NCBI GenBank assembly: GCA_900757025.1
Contig: CAAEMG010000007.1
Coordinates: 1 to 64,000 of the forward strand
Length of the DNA stretch: 64,000 nucleotides
Reading direction: 5' to 3'
Origin: Clostridia bacterium
GTDB lineage: Bacteria > Bacillota > Clostridia > Lachnospirales > Anaerotignaceae
Shown here piece by piece: positions 9,095 to 18,282 of the stretch (positions are counted from its first letter, which is position 1; each line of letters starts with the position of its first letter). Made by a program: the position numbers and the translations under genes. A model generated the notes under the pieces. That model saw only the letters and a list, made by a program, of their open reading frames with translations. It ran no database searches and was not told the DNA's origin.

Positions 9095-9125
9095 AAGGAA
9101 GCCCTTTCGGACTTCCTTATTTTTA
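9095..9125 (+). terminator. Terminator after the garR-like gene
   Basis: AAGGAAG pairs with CTTCCTT around a 10-nt loop, followed by ATTTTTAT. It overlaps the last codons of the convergent PepD-type gene. Confidence 0.85.
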
Positions 9126-10562
9126 TGCATTTTTCAAAATTTCTTTAAGCATATCATATGTTTCGGCAAATGATGCAAGACTCATTCTTTCTCTCGGTGT
9201 ATGAACGTCTTTTACATCGGGCATACACACAATAAGGTCATTCATATTAAGCGATGTAAAAATTGTTCCGGCGTCAAGGCCAGAATGAATGTACATTCTT
9301 ATAAAATCTCTATTTGTATGCTCTTTTATGGCTTTTTCATACAAAACAGTAAGAGGAGAATTTTCGTCTACAGTGTGTCCGCCGTAATTAAACGTAGGCA
9401 CATATTCAAAGCCGAAAGGCTTAACAAATATTTCTGCCGCCTCAAAAAGCTCTTTTGCATCGGAAGGCATATTTGCCCTGCTTACATAGTCAAACTCAAT
9501 TTTATCATCAAATGTTTTTGCCGTTGAAATATTATAAGACTCTATAACTCTTTCCAAATGTTTTATATCAACTTTTTCCGCACCTACAGGCAGAACAAAA
9601 AGAAGTTTAAGTATATCATCAGTATCATCTTTTGAAATTACATCGGAAACTTCACATTCTTTAAGCTCTATTTTCATGTTGGGGTCTGTAACGGCATATT
9701 CTTTTTTAATTTTTGCGAATATTTTTTCAAAAGCCTTTTCAACTTTTTCCTTTTCTTTGCCGCAGGCAAATACCGACACAGTTTCCGGCGGTATTGTGTG
9801 AACCATTGTTCCGCCGTCTATTGAAACAAGCCTTATTTCAAGCTCTTTATTTAAGCTGTAAAGTATCCTTCCGGCAAGTTTTATTGCATTTCCCAAGCCC
9901 TGACCTATATTGTTTGCTCCGTGACCCGACGTAAGGCCGTTTATATTAAGGCTGTAGCCCTTTAAAGACGACTTTTCACGTTTTGTTTTTCTTACAAGTT
10001 TTCCTCCTTCAACGGCAGATGCGGAAAATATTGTTGCTCCTTCCGTAAGACCGTCAAGACCTATCATTCTTTTGGATTTGAGCAAAGAAAAATCAAGCCC
10101 CTTTGCTCCGCCCATTCCGTCCTCTTCCTGAACGGTAAACACAAGCTCAAGAGGCGGATGAGAAAGGTCATTTTCCTCCAAAAGTCCAAGTATCATTGCT
10201 ACTCCCGCTCCGTCGTCTGCGCCAAGGGTTGTTCCGTATGTTTTAAGCCAGCCGTCTTCAACAAAAACCTTTATAGTGTCTTTTGTAAAATCATGTGTGC
10301 TTTCCGGAGTTTTCATGCACACCATGTCCATATGTGCCTGAAGCATAAGTGGTTCTTCCGTTTCTCTGCCCCTTGATGCCGGAAGATATGCAATTATGTC
10401 TCCAATAGCATTTCTGTTTGTTTTAAGCCCTTTTTCATGCAGTTTTTCCTCAACATAATCGGCTGCTTTTTCCTCATGGAAAGAGCCTCTCGGAATTTTT
10501 AAAAGATTATCAAAAATTTTAAAATTAGGATAATTTTCATATCCGTCATACCATGATGCCAT
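9123..10562 (-). CDS. pepD: Aminoacyl-histidine dipeptidase (PepD-type, peptidase M20C)
   Basis: A 479-residue cytosolic metallopeptidase of the M20C group that cleaves Xaa-His and other dipeptides. Metal and catalytic motifs are in order: LQAHMDMVCMK (metal His and catalytic Asp), GADDGAGVAMIL (bridging Asp), FTVQEEDGMGGAKG (general-base Glu and metal Glu), GLDGLTEG, and near the C-terminus YIHSGLDAG with the last metal His. The longer frame could start at 10616, but the ATG at 10562 has GAAGGGAG upstream and begins with the family-like MASWYDGYENYP. Single gene, transcribed divergently from the YbgC-type thioesterase. Confidence 0.92.
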   Translation of the reverse strand: MASWYDGYENYPNFKIFDNLLKIPRGSFHEEKAADYVEEKLHEKGLKTNRNAIGDIIAYLPASRGRETEEPLMLQAHMDMVCMKTPESTHDFTKDTIKVFVEDGWLKTYGTTLGADDGAGVAMILGLLEENDLSHPPLELVFTVQEEDGMGGAKGLDFSLLKSKRMIGLDGLTEGATIFSASAVEGGKLVRKTKREKSSLKGYSLNINGLTSGHGANNIGQGLGNAIKLAGRILYSLNKELEIRLVSIDGGTMVHTIPPETVSVFACGKEKEKVEKAFEKIFAKIKKEYAVTDPNMKIELKECEVSDVISKDDTDDILKLLFVLPVGAEKVDIKHLERVIESYNISTAKTFDDKIEFDYVSRANMPSDAKELFEAAEIFVKPFGFEYVPTFNYGGHTVDENSPLTVLYEKAIKEHTNRDFIRMYIHSGLDAGTIFTSLNMNDLIVCMPDVKDVHTPRERMSLASFAETYDMLKEILKNA

Positions 10563-10730
10563 AACAAAAACTCCCTTCAAAAATTCTGTTTTAATCTGCT
10601 TAATGCAATAATACACCGAAAAAGATTATTTTTCAATAAGTTGTATTACAAACAATGTATGTTGTATTATGTCTTTGATTAAAAAAACATATTATGATAC
10701 TATATCTAAATAAAGAAAGGACTGATAAAA

Positions 10731-11153
10731 ATGGATTTTAAACCTTATGAGCATAAAGCACAATACTACGAAACAGATAAAATGGGAATTATTCATCATT
10801 CCAACTATATACGCTATTTTGAAGAAGCCAGAATCGATTTTATGAGCCAAGGTGGTTTAAGCTACGAAAAAATGGAAGAAGAAGGAATAATGAGTCCTGT
10901 TATAGGCATTGAATGTACCTACAAAAAAAGCCTTACTTTCGGTGACACAGCCCTTATATACCCATATGTAAAAGAATTTAACGGAATAAAACTTACAATA
11001 GGCTACAAAATTACAAACAAAGCCACAGGCGAACTTTGCTGCACAGGTGAAAGCCGTCATTGTTTTTTAAAAAACGGCAAGCCAATATCTTTAAAAAAAG
11101 AAGCACCAAAATTTTATGACCTTTTTAACACTATGCCGAGGGAAGAAAAATGA
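10731..11153 (+). CDS. YbgC/4-hydroxybenzoyl-CoA-type acyl-CoA thioesterase
   Basis: A 140-residue single hot-dog protein. The catalytic signature YYETDKMGIIHHSNYIRYFEEAR at about residues 12-34 contains the Asp of the 4HBT family (PF03061/PF13279) followed by the His-His-x-Asn pattern. Members hydrolyse short- or medium-chain acyl-CoA or acyl-ACP; the substrate here is unknown. The stop overlaps the start of the HD protein by four bases (ATGA), so the two are translated as a pair. Confidence 0.88.
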   Translation: MDFKPYEHKAQYYETDKMGIIHHSNYIRYFEEARIDFMSQGGLSYEKMEEEGIMSPVIGIECTYKKSLTFGDTALIYPYVKEFNGIKLTIGYKITNKATGELCCTGESRHCFLKNGKPISLKKEAPKFYDLFNTMPREEK

Positions 11154-11578
11154 TATATACTGCCTTAACAAAAAAAGCCATGCTCCTTGCATATACCGCA
11201 CATAAAGACCAAAAAGACAAAGGAGGTATGCCCTATATTTTCCACCCGTTTTTTGTTGCCGAGCATATGGACACCGAAACGGAAACTGCCGCCGCCCTTC
11301 TCCACGATGTATGCGAAGATACGCCGATTACAGCAGATGATTTGAAAAATATGGGTTTTCCTACGGAAGTTGTATCTGTAGTTGATATTTTAAGCCGAAA
11401 AGAAAACGAAGATTATACAGAATATATAAAACGTGTTAAACAAAACCCAACAGCCGCAAAAATAAAACTTTGGGATTTACGACATAACTCGATGATAAGC
11501 CGAATTGAAAACCCAACGGAAAAAGATTTTGAAAGATTAAAAAAATACGCCGATGCACAGAATATTTTAAATAATTAA
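11150..11578 (+). CDS. HD domain protein (Rel/Spo-like hydrolase domain)
   Basis: A 142-residue stand-alone HD domain like the (p)ppGpp hydrolase half of RelA/SpoT or MESH1-type small hydrolases. Visible residues are MLLAYTAHKDQKDKGGMPYIFHP, then AAALLHDVCEDTPIT with the HD pair and the ED dyad, and LWDLRHNSMISR with the last metal Asp region. There is no synthetase domain. It overlaps the upstream thioesterase gene by 4 bp. A (p)ppGpp hydrolase activity is plausible but general phosphohydrolase activity is equally possible. Confidence 0.8.
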   Translation: MIYTALTKKAMLLAYTAHKDQKDKGGMPYIFHPFFVAEHMDTETETAAALLHDVCEDTPITADDLKNMGFPTEVVSVVDILSRKENEDYTEYIKRVKQNPTAAKIKLWDLRHNSMISRIENPTEKDFERLKKYADAQNILNN

Positions 11579-11698
11579 AAATTTGTCAGTCATTAGACAA
11601 ATTGCACAAAAAGCTTTGTATATTATTACGGCTTGATTTTTACTCTTTTTAATTGCAAAATACAGTGTATTACAAAAATTGTAAGGAGAAGGGTATCT

Positions 11699-12471
11699 AT
11701 GTCAGAGAGCAGCGGTGTAAAAATACAATCTTTGGAAAGAGCCTTTGAAATATTAAGGCTGTTTAAAAAACATGATGAAATAGGAATTTCGGAAATAGCA
11801 CAAAGCGTAAATTTAAGCAAAAGCACAGCTTTCGGTCTTGTAAATACACTTGTTAAGATCGGTTTTTTGGAAAAAGACGCCGACAGCAAAAAATATCGTT
11901 TGGGCATGGAGCTTTTTGAGCTTGGAACTCTTGTGGAAAACCGAATGGATATAAAAAAACCGCACAGCCATATTGCGTTATGCTTTCGCAAAAATACTGC
12001 CTTACGGTTCATTTGGCTGCCAATAAAAACGGTGAAGTTTTGTACATAGATAAATATGACCAGCCCGACTTTTTTATTATGTATTCCCAAGTGGGACAAA
12101 CAGCGCCTATGACCTGCACAGGCTTAGGAAAAGCAATGCTTGCCTTTGAAGACGAAAACTATCTGCAAAAATATATATTTTCAAAGCCGTTTCCGGTAAA
12201 AAACGAAAACTCCATTGCCGATGAAGAAACCCTCAGAAAAATACTTGCCGATATAAAAAATAAAGGCTATGCCTGCGATAACGGCGAAATGAGCAATGTT
12301 CTTAAATGCTATGCTGCCCCAATATTTAACAGACACAAAAAGCCTATAGCCGCAATAAGCGTATCGGGCATTGTAAATAAAATGGAAAATGAAAATGCAC
12401 AGGAAATAATAGAAGATGTAAAAAATGTGGCTAAAGAAATATCTCTAAAAATGGGATATAGGGAAATCTGA
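11699..12471 (+). pseudogene. IclR family transcriptional regulator, split by a -1 frameshift at an A7 run
   Basis: Two frames together make one normal IclR protein of about 257 residues. The first part, from ATG 11699 (AAGGAG upstream), has the winged helix IQSLERAFEILRLFKKHDEIGISEIAQ and the linker LGMELFELGTLVENRMDIKK. After the seven A residues at 11953-11959 this frame loses similarity and stops at 12049. The -1 frame continues with TAQPYCVMLSQKYCLTVHLA, then GEVLYIDK, TCTGLGKAMLAF and a full effector domain to 12471. One extra A, or a -1 slip on AAA-AAA, restores the reading frame. It is either a mutation, a sequencing error, or a slippage-dependent gene; none can be excluded here. The target may be a nearby catabolic gene such as the garR-like one. 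Confidence 0.8.
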
Positions 12472-12520
12472 AAATTTTTGGTTTGACAAACAGATAATAC
12501 CTTGAGGCTTTGCAAAAACG
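12471..12520. repeat. Intergenic repeat fragment, copy B (left end only)
   Basis: AAATTTTTGGTTTGACA matches the left end of the repeat family in this window, but the core and inverted right end are not recognisable. It begins immediately after the broken IclR gene. Confidence 0.35.
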
Positions 12521-12574
12521 GTCTGCAACCGTCCCGTATTCATCGTAGTGCAAACTTTGCGCCTCCTAAAAGGT

Positions 12575-13525
12575 TTAATCGCAACTTTCGATAAAAACAC
12601 AAATATAACTTTCCGTCAAATCAAAATCCATTTTTTTCGTCTGCTCCAATATATTTTCCACAACATCATCAAAGGGGTCTTTTATGCCCTCTTTTTTTGC
12701 TGCCTCACTATATGAATTTCCAGGCATGGCATTTGCCTCACAGAAAATATAATCTCCTTTTTCACCCAAAAGAAAATCCACACTTCCCAAATTTATGTTT
12801 AAAAGAGTGCCTATTTTTTCGGCATATTCAATAAGTTTTTCCTCGGCTGATATAAAATCTATTTTTCCTCCCTCGGAAAGATTGGATTTAAAGCTTTTTG
12901 AATTTGAACGCACAAAAGATGTTATAAATTTTCCTCCGCAAAGAATTACTCTCAAATCTTTTCCCTTAGATGATGATATATACTCCTGTATAAGCACATC
13001 GTCATTATATTTTTTTGAAAGTTCCTCGGAAAGGCTCATTATTTCCTCAAAATTTTCGGCAAGCTCCACTCCGCTTCCCTGACTGCCGTTATTTATTTTA
13101 AGCACAACAGGATATGTAAATTTTTTTTCAACAAAATCCTTTGTTAAATAAGGCGTGTAAAGCATTGTTTTCGGCACGGAAATATCCGTATTTTGTGAAA
13201 CAGTAAGATATGTTTCAAGCTTATTTCCTGCGGAAATTATACACTGTGCGCCGTTTATAACTATTGTGTTTTTCCCTTCAAGCATACGGCTTACGGCAAG
13301 GTTATGGCTTGTTATATTGCCGAAATACGCCGATATAACAAATGGCGGAATTTCCGTCTTAATTCCTTTTACAAAAATATGTGTTTTGTCGCTGTCGCAA
13401 AAAACATCTATATCTTCTGTATTTACGGCTGTCATGTTTATGCCCTTATTTTTAAATCTGTCCGTAAATTTTTTTATATCTTTTAAATTTCGGCTTTTTT
13501 CGCCAACAAGTATCCATGCCTTCAT
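12575..13525 (-). CDS. ATP-grasp ligase, RimK-like
   Basis: A 316-residue ATP-grasp enzyme of the RimK/LysX type that would join an amino acid to a carboxylate through an acyl-phosphate. Visible elements are FTYPVVLKINNGSQGSGVEL (ATP-binding Lys and Gly-rich loop), DVLIQEYISSSKGKDLRVIL, and FLLGEKGDYIFCEANAMPGN (Mg-binding Glu/Asn). The start at 13525 (MKAWILVGEK) follows CTGGAG; an upstream in-frame codon at 13564 has no ribosome site. Substrate unknown; ribosomal-protein, cofactor or small-peptide modification are all possible. It lies downstream of pckA on the same strand, but a hairpin separates them. Confidence 0.82.
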   Translation of the reverse strand: MKAWILVGEKSRNLKDIKKFTDRFKNKGINMTAVNTEDIDVFCDSDKTHIFVKGIKTEIPPFVISAYFGNITSHNLAVSRMLEGKNTIVINGAQCIISAGNKLETYLTVSQNTDISVPKTMLYTPYLTKDFVEKKFTYPVVLKINNGSQGSGVELAENFEEIMSLSEELSKKYNDDVLIQEYISSSKGKDLRVILCGGKFITSFVRSNSKSFKSNLSEGGKIDFISAEEKLIEYAEKIGTLLNINLGSVDFLLGEKGDYIFCEANAMPGNSYSEAAKKEGIKDPFDDVVENILEQTKKMDFDLTESYICVFIESCD

Positions 13526-13550
13526 AATAAACTCCAGTAATATGCTAAAT

Positions 13551-13579
13551 TGGGCAGAACCCAAAAACGGGAACTGCCC
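13551..13579 (-). terminator. Hairpin after pckA
   Basis: On the minus strand GGGCAGTTCCC faces GGGTTCTGCCC around GTTTTT, a strong stem with a TT/TT internal mismatch. The following U-tract is weak (AATTTAGC), so read-through into the ATP-grasp gene is possible. Confidence 0.55.
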
Positions 13580-13589
13580 TTTAATAATT

Positions 13590-15245
13590 TTATTTTAATT
13601 CCGCAATAAGTTTTTCAACGGCTTCAAGAGCTTCATCGGGAAGTTTGTCGTAGCCTTCTTTAAATGTTTCTCTTGATTTTATAAATTCAGCTCTGTCTTT
13701 AAGTCTTGCTTCCAAAAGACCGTGATATTTTGTATCTGTCATATCAGGAACAAAGCCTTCAACTTCCATAATTTCCAAATCGGAGAAATTATTCCATTTT
13801 TCAAACTGTGCCGTTCCTTCCACAACAGCCTCTATGCAGGAAAGAGTAACCTCTTTTGTTATCTTCTTATCTACAAAGAAACCTGTGTTAAGTATATAGC
13901 AGTCAACATTTTCGTTTTCAAAAAGGTCTTTAAACTTTTCATAGTCGTTTGCCAAAGGATATGTTCTGAAAGGATTTGCATAGCTTTCAAAAACAAGTGC
14001 ATCCGGATCTACCCCCGGAGCAAGTCTTTCGGCAGTTGTTCTTTTTGTTGCAAGAGCCGCACCCATTGCAGAAGAAAGAACCGAACCTTTAACCTTAACT
14101 ATAGGCGGCATTGAAGGGTCTTTCATAAGATAGAATATGGCGTTTATAGGCTCTTCAAGTTTGTCAACTCTTTCCGGCGACCACAATTTGCTCTTTATTG
14201 CTCTTCCGTTTCCGTTTCTCAAATCTTCTGTTACAAGAACAACTTTGTTGTCCTCGTCAAGTGTTGCGCCTACGTTCTGAACAGAAAGGAGGTATTTATT
14301 GTCTGGGCTTGACATAGGATAATCCTGTGTTTTATCGAAATATGAAGGTTCAAGCGCCACAGATGAGCCGTTTTCCGTAGAAATAATAAAAGCGTCGTCG
14401 TGAAGAACGGTTATATCATATTTTCCGTCATGCTTTGCGTGTGTAATTGTGGATTTTCCGGAACCGGAAAGGCCGAAAACGCCAACAACAAATTTTCTTC
14501 CGTCCGGAAGGTTATAGCATTTTTCTCCTCCGTGGCAGGAAGCATAGCCGTTTCTGTTGGCTATTGTCCATGCAAGTGTAAGAGTTCCTTTTTTAAGCTC
14601 CCCAAAATATTTCATGCCGAGTATGCAGGCACAGTTGTGGAGAGGGTCAAAAAACGCAAGACCAAAAGGATAGTCGGGATGTGACCAGTCTGGGTCTGCA
14701 AAAATATATATATCGCCTTCGTTATTCATCTGTTTTGAATAACGGTACATTTTTGTGTATTCGGCTGTAATATACTGGAAGTTGAGAAGCCAGTTATAAA
14801 GAAGAATTTCATGGTTTTCCGGTATACAAAGGTTTGCACGAACCATAAAATCCGGGTCAAGACCTATATATGCCTTGCCGTGATAAAGCTTTTTTGTTCT
14901 TGCCGCATATACGGCCTCTCTTATATGAGAACATATTTTTTTAACGTCAACACCGGGTTCTCCAGCTATTCTTCTTGCGGCGGCTGTTCTTCCCGTTACG
15001 GCTCCGTCGTTAAAAAGAAGAACCTTTGCGCCTTCCGGAAGACCTATTTCTTCCGGTCTTTCAACAGAAAGGTCTGTTATTACAACTCCCGGAGTTTTGC
15101 AGGCAAGTTCATAGCCCTGTTTGAGAGTTGTTACGGGAACTACATTATTTCCGTAAAATACGCTTTCGATAGTTGTTCTTGCCATAGAGAAAATGGGATT
15201 TTCCGTTGTTATTTCATCCCAGCTGAATTTTGCTTTTGTTGCCAT
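13590..15245 (-). CDS. pckA: Phosphoenolpyruvate carboxykinase (ATP)
   Basis: A 551-residue ATP-dependent PEP carboxykinase interconverting oxaloacetate plus ATP and PEP plus CO2 plus ADP. The kinase P-loop GVFGLSGSGKSTITHA and the downstream DDAF (metal-binding, kinase-2) motif are intact. NDGAVTGRTAAARRI matches the substrate-binding Arg region; RTTAERLAPGVD lies in the C-terminal part. In fermenting anaerobes this enzyme often runs toward oxaloacetate to feed succinate or propionate formation, or toward PEP when growing on amino acids; direction cannot be read here. ATG at 15245 follows GGAGG. It lies 18 bp after mtnN on the same strand. Confidence 0.95.
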   Translation of the reverse strand: MATKAKFSWDEITTENPIFSMARTTIESVFYGNNVVPVTTLKQGYELACKTPGVVITDLSVERPEEIGLPEGAKVLLFNDGAVTGRTAAARRIAGEPGVDVKKICSHIREAVYAARTKKLYHGKAYIGLDPDFMVRANLCIPENHEILLYNWLLNFQYITAEYTKMYRYSKQMNNEGDIYIFADPDWSHPDYPFGLAFFDPLHNCACILGMKYFGELKKGTLTLAWTIANRNGYASCHGGEKCYNLPDGRKFVVGVFGLSGSGKSTITHAKHDGKYDITVLHDDAFIISTENGSSVALEPSYFDKTQDYPMSSPDNKYLLSVQNVGATLDEDNKVVLVTEDLRNGNGRAIKSKLWSPERVDKLEEPINAIFYLMKDPSMPPIVKVKGSVLSSAMGAALATKRTTAERLAPGVDPDALVFESYANPFRTYPLANDYEKFKDLFENENVDCYILNTGFFVDKKITKEVTLSCIEAVVEGTAQFEKWNNFSDLEIMEVEGFVPDMTDTKYHGLLEARLKDRAEFIKSRETFKEGYDKLPDEALEAVEKLIAELK

Positions 15246-15263
15246 TTTAAAATTCCTCCACTC

Positions 15264-15962
15264 TTACTGCATATTTTTAAGCATACCTTCAAGTATAATG
15301 CTTGAATTTTTAGCCGCTATTTTTGTAAATTCATCATAGCTTATGTCTGCGCCTTCGTCTGCCTTATCGGATATCGAACGGATTACGACATAAGGCATTT
15401 TGTTTAGATAGCACACATGGGCAACGGCAGCGCCTTCCATTTCGGCACAATATGCACCGAAAAGATTCCAAATTCTGTTTTTGGCTTCCGAAGAAGCTAT
15501 AAACTGGTCGCCGCTGGCAACTGTGCCTTTAAACACTTTATGGTTTTCAAGGGCTTCTCCTGCTTTTTCGGCAAGGGCAATAAGTTCTTCGTCTGCCTTA
15601 AAACGGCTTTCTTCCATACGTGGAATTGTTCCCACAGGGTCGCCGAGGGCAGAAACATCCATATCGTGCTGAAGAGCATCTGTGGAAATAACAACATCGC
15701 CTATGTTAAGCTCTTTGTATACAGCTCCGGCAACGCCTATATTTATAACGCAGTCTACCGAAAAATGGTCTATAAGAACCTGTGTGCAGGCTGCGGCGTT
15801 TACCTTGCCTATGCCGCATTTAACTATAATAACGCTGTTGCCTCCGAATTTTGTAATATAAAAATCAAGACCCAAAATGTTTTTGGCAGTAACTATTTCG
15901 GCAATTTCTTTTATAAAAGCTATTTCCTCATCCATTGCGCCGATAATACCTATAGTTTTCAA
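15264..15962 (-). CDS. mtnN: 5'-methylthioadenosine/S-adenosylhomocysteine nucleosidase
   Basis: A 232-residue nucleosidase that removes adenine from MTA, SAH and 5'-deoxyadenosine, clearing inhibitors of SAM-dependent and radical-SAM enzymes. The start MKTIGIIGAMDEEI with the catalytic Glu, CGIGKVNAAACTQ, NIGVAGAV, and EMEGAAVAHVCYLN with the ribose-binding Met-Glu pair, then RSISDKAD with the catalytic Asp are all present. The start codon is TTG at 15962, with AGGAGA upstream; no ATG is available. It precedes pckA closely and is probably cotranscribed with it. Confidence 0.94.
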   Translation of the reverse strand: MKTIGIIGAMDEEIAFIKEIAEIVTAKNILGLDFYITKFGGNSVIIVKCGIGKVNAAACTQVLIDHFSVDCVINIGVAGAVYKELNIGDVVISTDALQHDMDVSALGDPVGTIPRMEESRFKADEELIALAEKAGEALENHKVFKGTVASGDQFIASSEAKNRIWNLFGAYCAEMEGAAVAHVCYLNKMPYVVIRSISDKADEGADISYDEFTKIAAKNSSIILEGMLKNMQ

Positions 15963-16154
15963 ACAATCATCTCCTATAAAAATGGTTTCAGTGTTTATTT
16001 TAAGAACAAAAGTCTTTACTGTAAAAACAAAATAAATTATTTGTATCTTAGCATATTATTGTGTTAATATACAATAGTAAAAGCAATGTTTTTAAGTATT
16101 TTTTACAATTAAAATAATAGTTTAAAATAAATATTATGTAAAGAAGGAGCATGT

Positions 16155-16853
16155 ATGAAGCCTGTTATTGCACTGAGCTGTGCCTATAATCAAGATGCCG
16201 AGGCATACAGCCTTAAAAAAAACTACTGTGAAATAATTGAAAAATGCGGCGGTATACCTTTTATTGTGCCCTATCTTTCCGAAGCAAATTCCGATGAAAT
16301 TTTAAATACCGTTTCGGGAGTTCTCTTTACCGGCGGCGGCGACATAGCCCCTAACATTGCCGGCTTCGAACACGCCGTATACAGCCAAAACTGTAATGGA
16401 GAAAGAGATTTGTTCGAGCTTAATCTCTGTAAAAAATGCTATGAAAAAAATGTTCCCGTTCTTGGCATATGCCGTGGAATGCAGCTTATGTCAGTTGCCG
16501 CAGGAGGTCAGATTGCCGAAGATATAAGCCTTATTTCGGCTCATGCCAAAAGCCACAGACAGACAGTTGCGGGAAACATTCCAACACATAAAATACACAT
16601 TCAAAAAGACAGCCTTTTATATAAAATTTTGGAAAAAGACACTGTATACGTCAATTCTTTTCATCATCAGTGCGTTACAGACGGAGGCTTTCTTAGGTTA
16701 AGTGCATTTGCAAAAGACGGAGTTGCCGAAGCAGCTGAATTTGAAAAATACAATTCATTTGCATTGGGTGTTCAGTGGCACCCGGAAAGATGTCTTTCCG
16801 ATGGCGTTTCGGAAAAAATAATTAAATATTTTATAGAAAAATGTAAAAAATAA
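16155..16853 (+). CDS. Gamma-glutamyl-gamma-aminobutyrate hydrolase family (class I glutamine amidotransferase-like)
   Basis: A 232-residue peptidase C26 protein (PuuD type). The nucleophile elbow LGICRGMQLMSVAAGG carries the catalytic Cys; the catalytic His and Glu are in GVQWHPERC near the C-terminus. The FTGGGDIAP and NSFHHQCV motifs are also family-typical. Members hydrolyse gamma-glutamyl amides such as gamma-glutamyl-GABA. No polyamine genes are adjacent, so the substrate is uncertain. The ATG follows AAGGAG. It stands first in a run with the DUF951 and nagZ genes. Confidence 0.88.
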   Translation: MKPVIALSCAYNQDAEAYSLKKNYCEIIEKCGGIPFIVPYLSEANSDEILNTVSGVLFTGGGDIAPNIAGFEHAVYSQNCNGERDLFELNLCKKCYEKNVPVLGICRGMQLMSVAAGGQIAEDISLISAHAKSHRQTVAGNIPTHKIHIQKDSLLYKILEKDTVYVNSFHHQCVTDGGFLRLSAFAKDGVAEAAEFEKYNSFALGVQWHPERCLSDGVSEKIIKYFIEKCKK

Positions 16854-16874
16854 TTATACTACGGAGGTAAAACA

Positions 16875-17072
16875 ATGGATTTTTCAGTTGGGGATATTGT
16901 TCAGATGAAAAAAAGCCACCCTTGCGGAGGAAACACATGGGAAGTTTTAAGAACAGGAATAGATTTCAGAATTAAATGCACAACCTGCGGACACATGGTA
17001 ATGCTGCCAAGGTTTAAATTTGAAAAAAGCGTAAAGAAAATTGTTTCAAGGACTGATGAAAATGAAAAATAA
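16875..17072 (+). CDS. DUF951 family protein
   Basis: A 65-residue protein of the conserved Firmicute family DUF951 (PF06107). The whole pattern is visible: FSVGDIVQMKKSHPCGG, WEVLRTGIDFRIKC and CTTCGHMVMLPRFKFEKSVKKIV. The CxxC pair plus the earlier HPCG suggests a small metal site. An ACGGAGG site precedes the ATG. Its last codons overlap the start of nagZ. Function of the family is not established. Confidence 0.92.
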   Translation: MDFSVGDIVQMKKSHPCGGNTWEVLRTGIDFRIKCTTCGHMVMLPRFKFEKSVKKIVSRTDENEK

Positions 17073-18270
17073 GCTTTTGCTTTTTTTGTGTGCAATAATG
17101 CTGTTTTCTCTCGCCGGCTGTGCAAAAGCAGACCCTTCGGAAAATATATCTTCTTCTGTGGCAAACATAATAGAAGATAAAGCCGTGGAAGAAATTAAAG
17201 ATGTTGAAATTACAGGAAACGAAGTTATAGACGCTGCCTCAAGGTTTATGACAGACGATAACGAGCTGTTTTTAAGAGCCGTTGAAATTGCAGACGGAAT
17301 GACACTTGAGGAAAAAGCCGGACAGCTCTTTTTTGCACGTTTTCCCGATAAAGGCGCAGAAGAAGAAATTGCATACTATCATCCTGCCGGATATATTTTT
17401 TTCGGAAGGGATTTTGAAAATTCCAGTCCCGAAAAATTCAAAACAGACATAGAAAAATATCAGGGCGAATCAAAAATCACTCTTTTAACCGGCGTTGACG
17501 AGGAAGGCGGAACCGTTGTAAGGGCAAGCAAATATCCACAGTTTAGAGAAGTACCTTTTAAAAGCCCAAGAGAGCTTTATAACGAAGGCGGAATGGATAA
17601 AGTTTTGGAAGATGCCGAAGAAAAATCCGATTTTCTAAAAAAACTCGGCATAAATGTAAACCTTGCCCCGGTGTGCGATATTTCTAACGACAGCGACAAC
17701 TTTATATATGACAGGTCAATAGGTCTTGACCCGCAGAAAACGGCAGAATATGTTGTACGTGTTCAAAATGAAATGAAGAAACACGGCATGGGAAGCATAA
17801 TAAAACATTTTCCCGGCTACGGCGACAACGCCGACACCCATACAGGCGAAAGCATAGACACAAGAGATTTGGATTATCTGAGCCGAAACGATTTGGTGCC
17901 TTTTGCGGCGGCTATAGAAAACGGCTGCGACGCAATACTTGTTTCACACAATATTATTGATGCAATAGACAAAGACAATATAGCAACACTCTCTCCTGCC
18001 GTACACGAATTTTTACGAAACGAAATGGATTTTAAAGGCGTTATAGTTACGGACGATATGGCGATGGGTGCAGTTGAAAACATAGACAGCGGCGATGCTG
18101 CCGTAAAAGCCGTTCTTGCAGGAAACGACCTTATAATAACAAGCGATTTAAAAACACAATATGAGGCAGTTTTACAGGCTCTTAAAAGCGGAGAAATAGG
18201 TGACAACCGTCTTGATGAGTCTGTTTGCAGGGTTCTGCTTTGGAAACTTAAAATGGGAATAATTGAATAA
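17056..18270 (+). CDS. nagZ: Beta-N-acetylhexosaminidase, GH3 family, lipoprotein
   Basis: A roughly 404-residue secreted lipoprotein (signal ending LFSLAGC) with a GH3 domain of the NagZ type, which removes N-acetylglucosamine from cell-wall fragments. The signature KHFPGYGDNADTHTG contains the His of the Asp-His dyad that replaces the usual acid/base, and VTDDMAMGAV holds the nucleophile Asp. GVDEEGGTVVR and LAPVCDI are also typical. The lipobox implies action on the outer membrane face, as in other Gram-positive NagZ. Start is ATG 17056 or 17062; AAGGA at 17046-17050 serves either, and both overlap the DUF951 stop, so the genes are coupled. Confidence 0.92.
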   Translation: MKMKNKLLLFLCAIMLFSLAGCAKADPSENISSSVANIIEDKAVEEIKDVEITGNEVIDAASRFMTDDNELFLRAVEIADGMTLEEKAGQLFFARFPDKGAEEEIAYYHPAGYIFFGRDFENSSPEKFKTDIEKYQGESKITLLTGVDEEGGTVVRASKYPQFREVPFKSPRELYNEGGMDKVLEDAEEKSDFLKKLGINVNLAPVCDISNDSDNFIYDRSIGLDPQKTAEYVVRVQNEMKKHGMGSIIKHFPGYGDNADTHTGESIDTRDLDYLSRNDLVPFAAAIENGCDAILVSHNIIDAIDKDNIATLSPAVHEFLRNEMDFKGVIVTDDMAMGAVENIDSGDAAVKAVLAGNDLIITSDLKTQYEAVLQALKSGEIGDNRLDESVCRVLLWKLKMGIIE

Positions 18271-18282
18271 AATTTATTGCTT

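Noticed and set aside
11577..11605. Hairpin AATTTGTC/GACAAATT after the HD gene
   Set aside because: The stem is perfect but no U-tract follows on either useful side, so I did not call it a terminator.
15417..16067. Plus-strand open frame (216 codons) opposite mtnN
   Set aside because: Antisense shadow of a clearly recognised gene; composition is typical of a reversed coding strand.
15985..16090. Imperfect palindrome TATTGTGTTAATATACAATA upstream of mtnN as a Rex site
   Set aside because: Half-sites differ from TTGTTAA-N4-TTAACAA at several positions and no redox gene follows.
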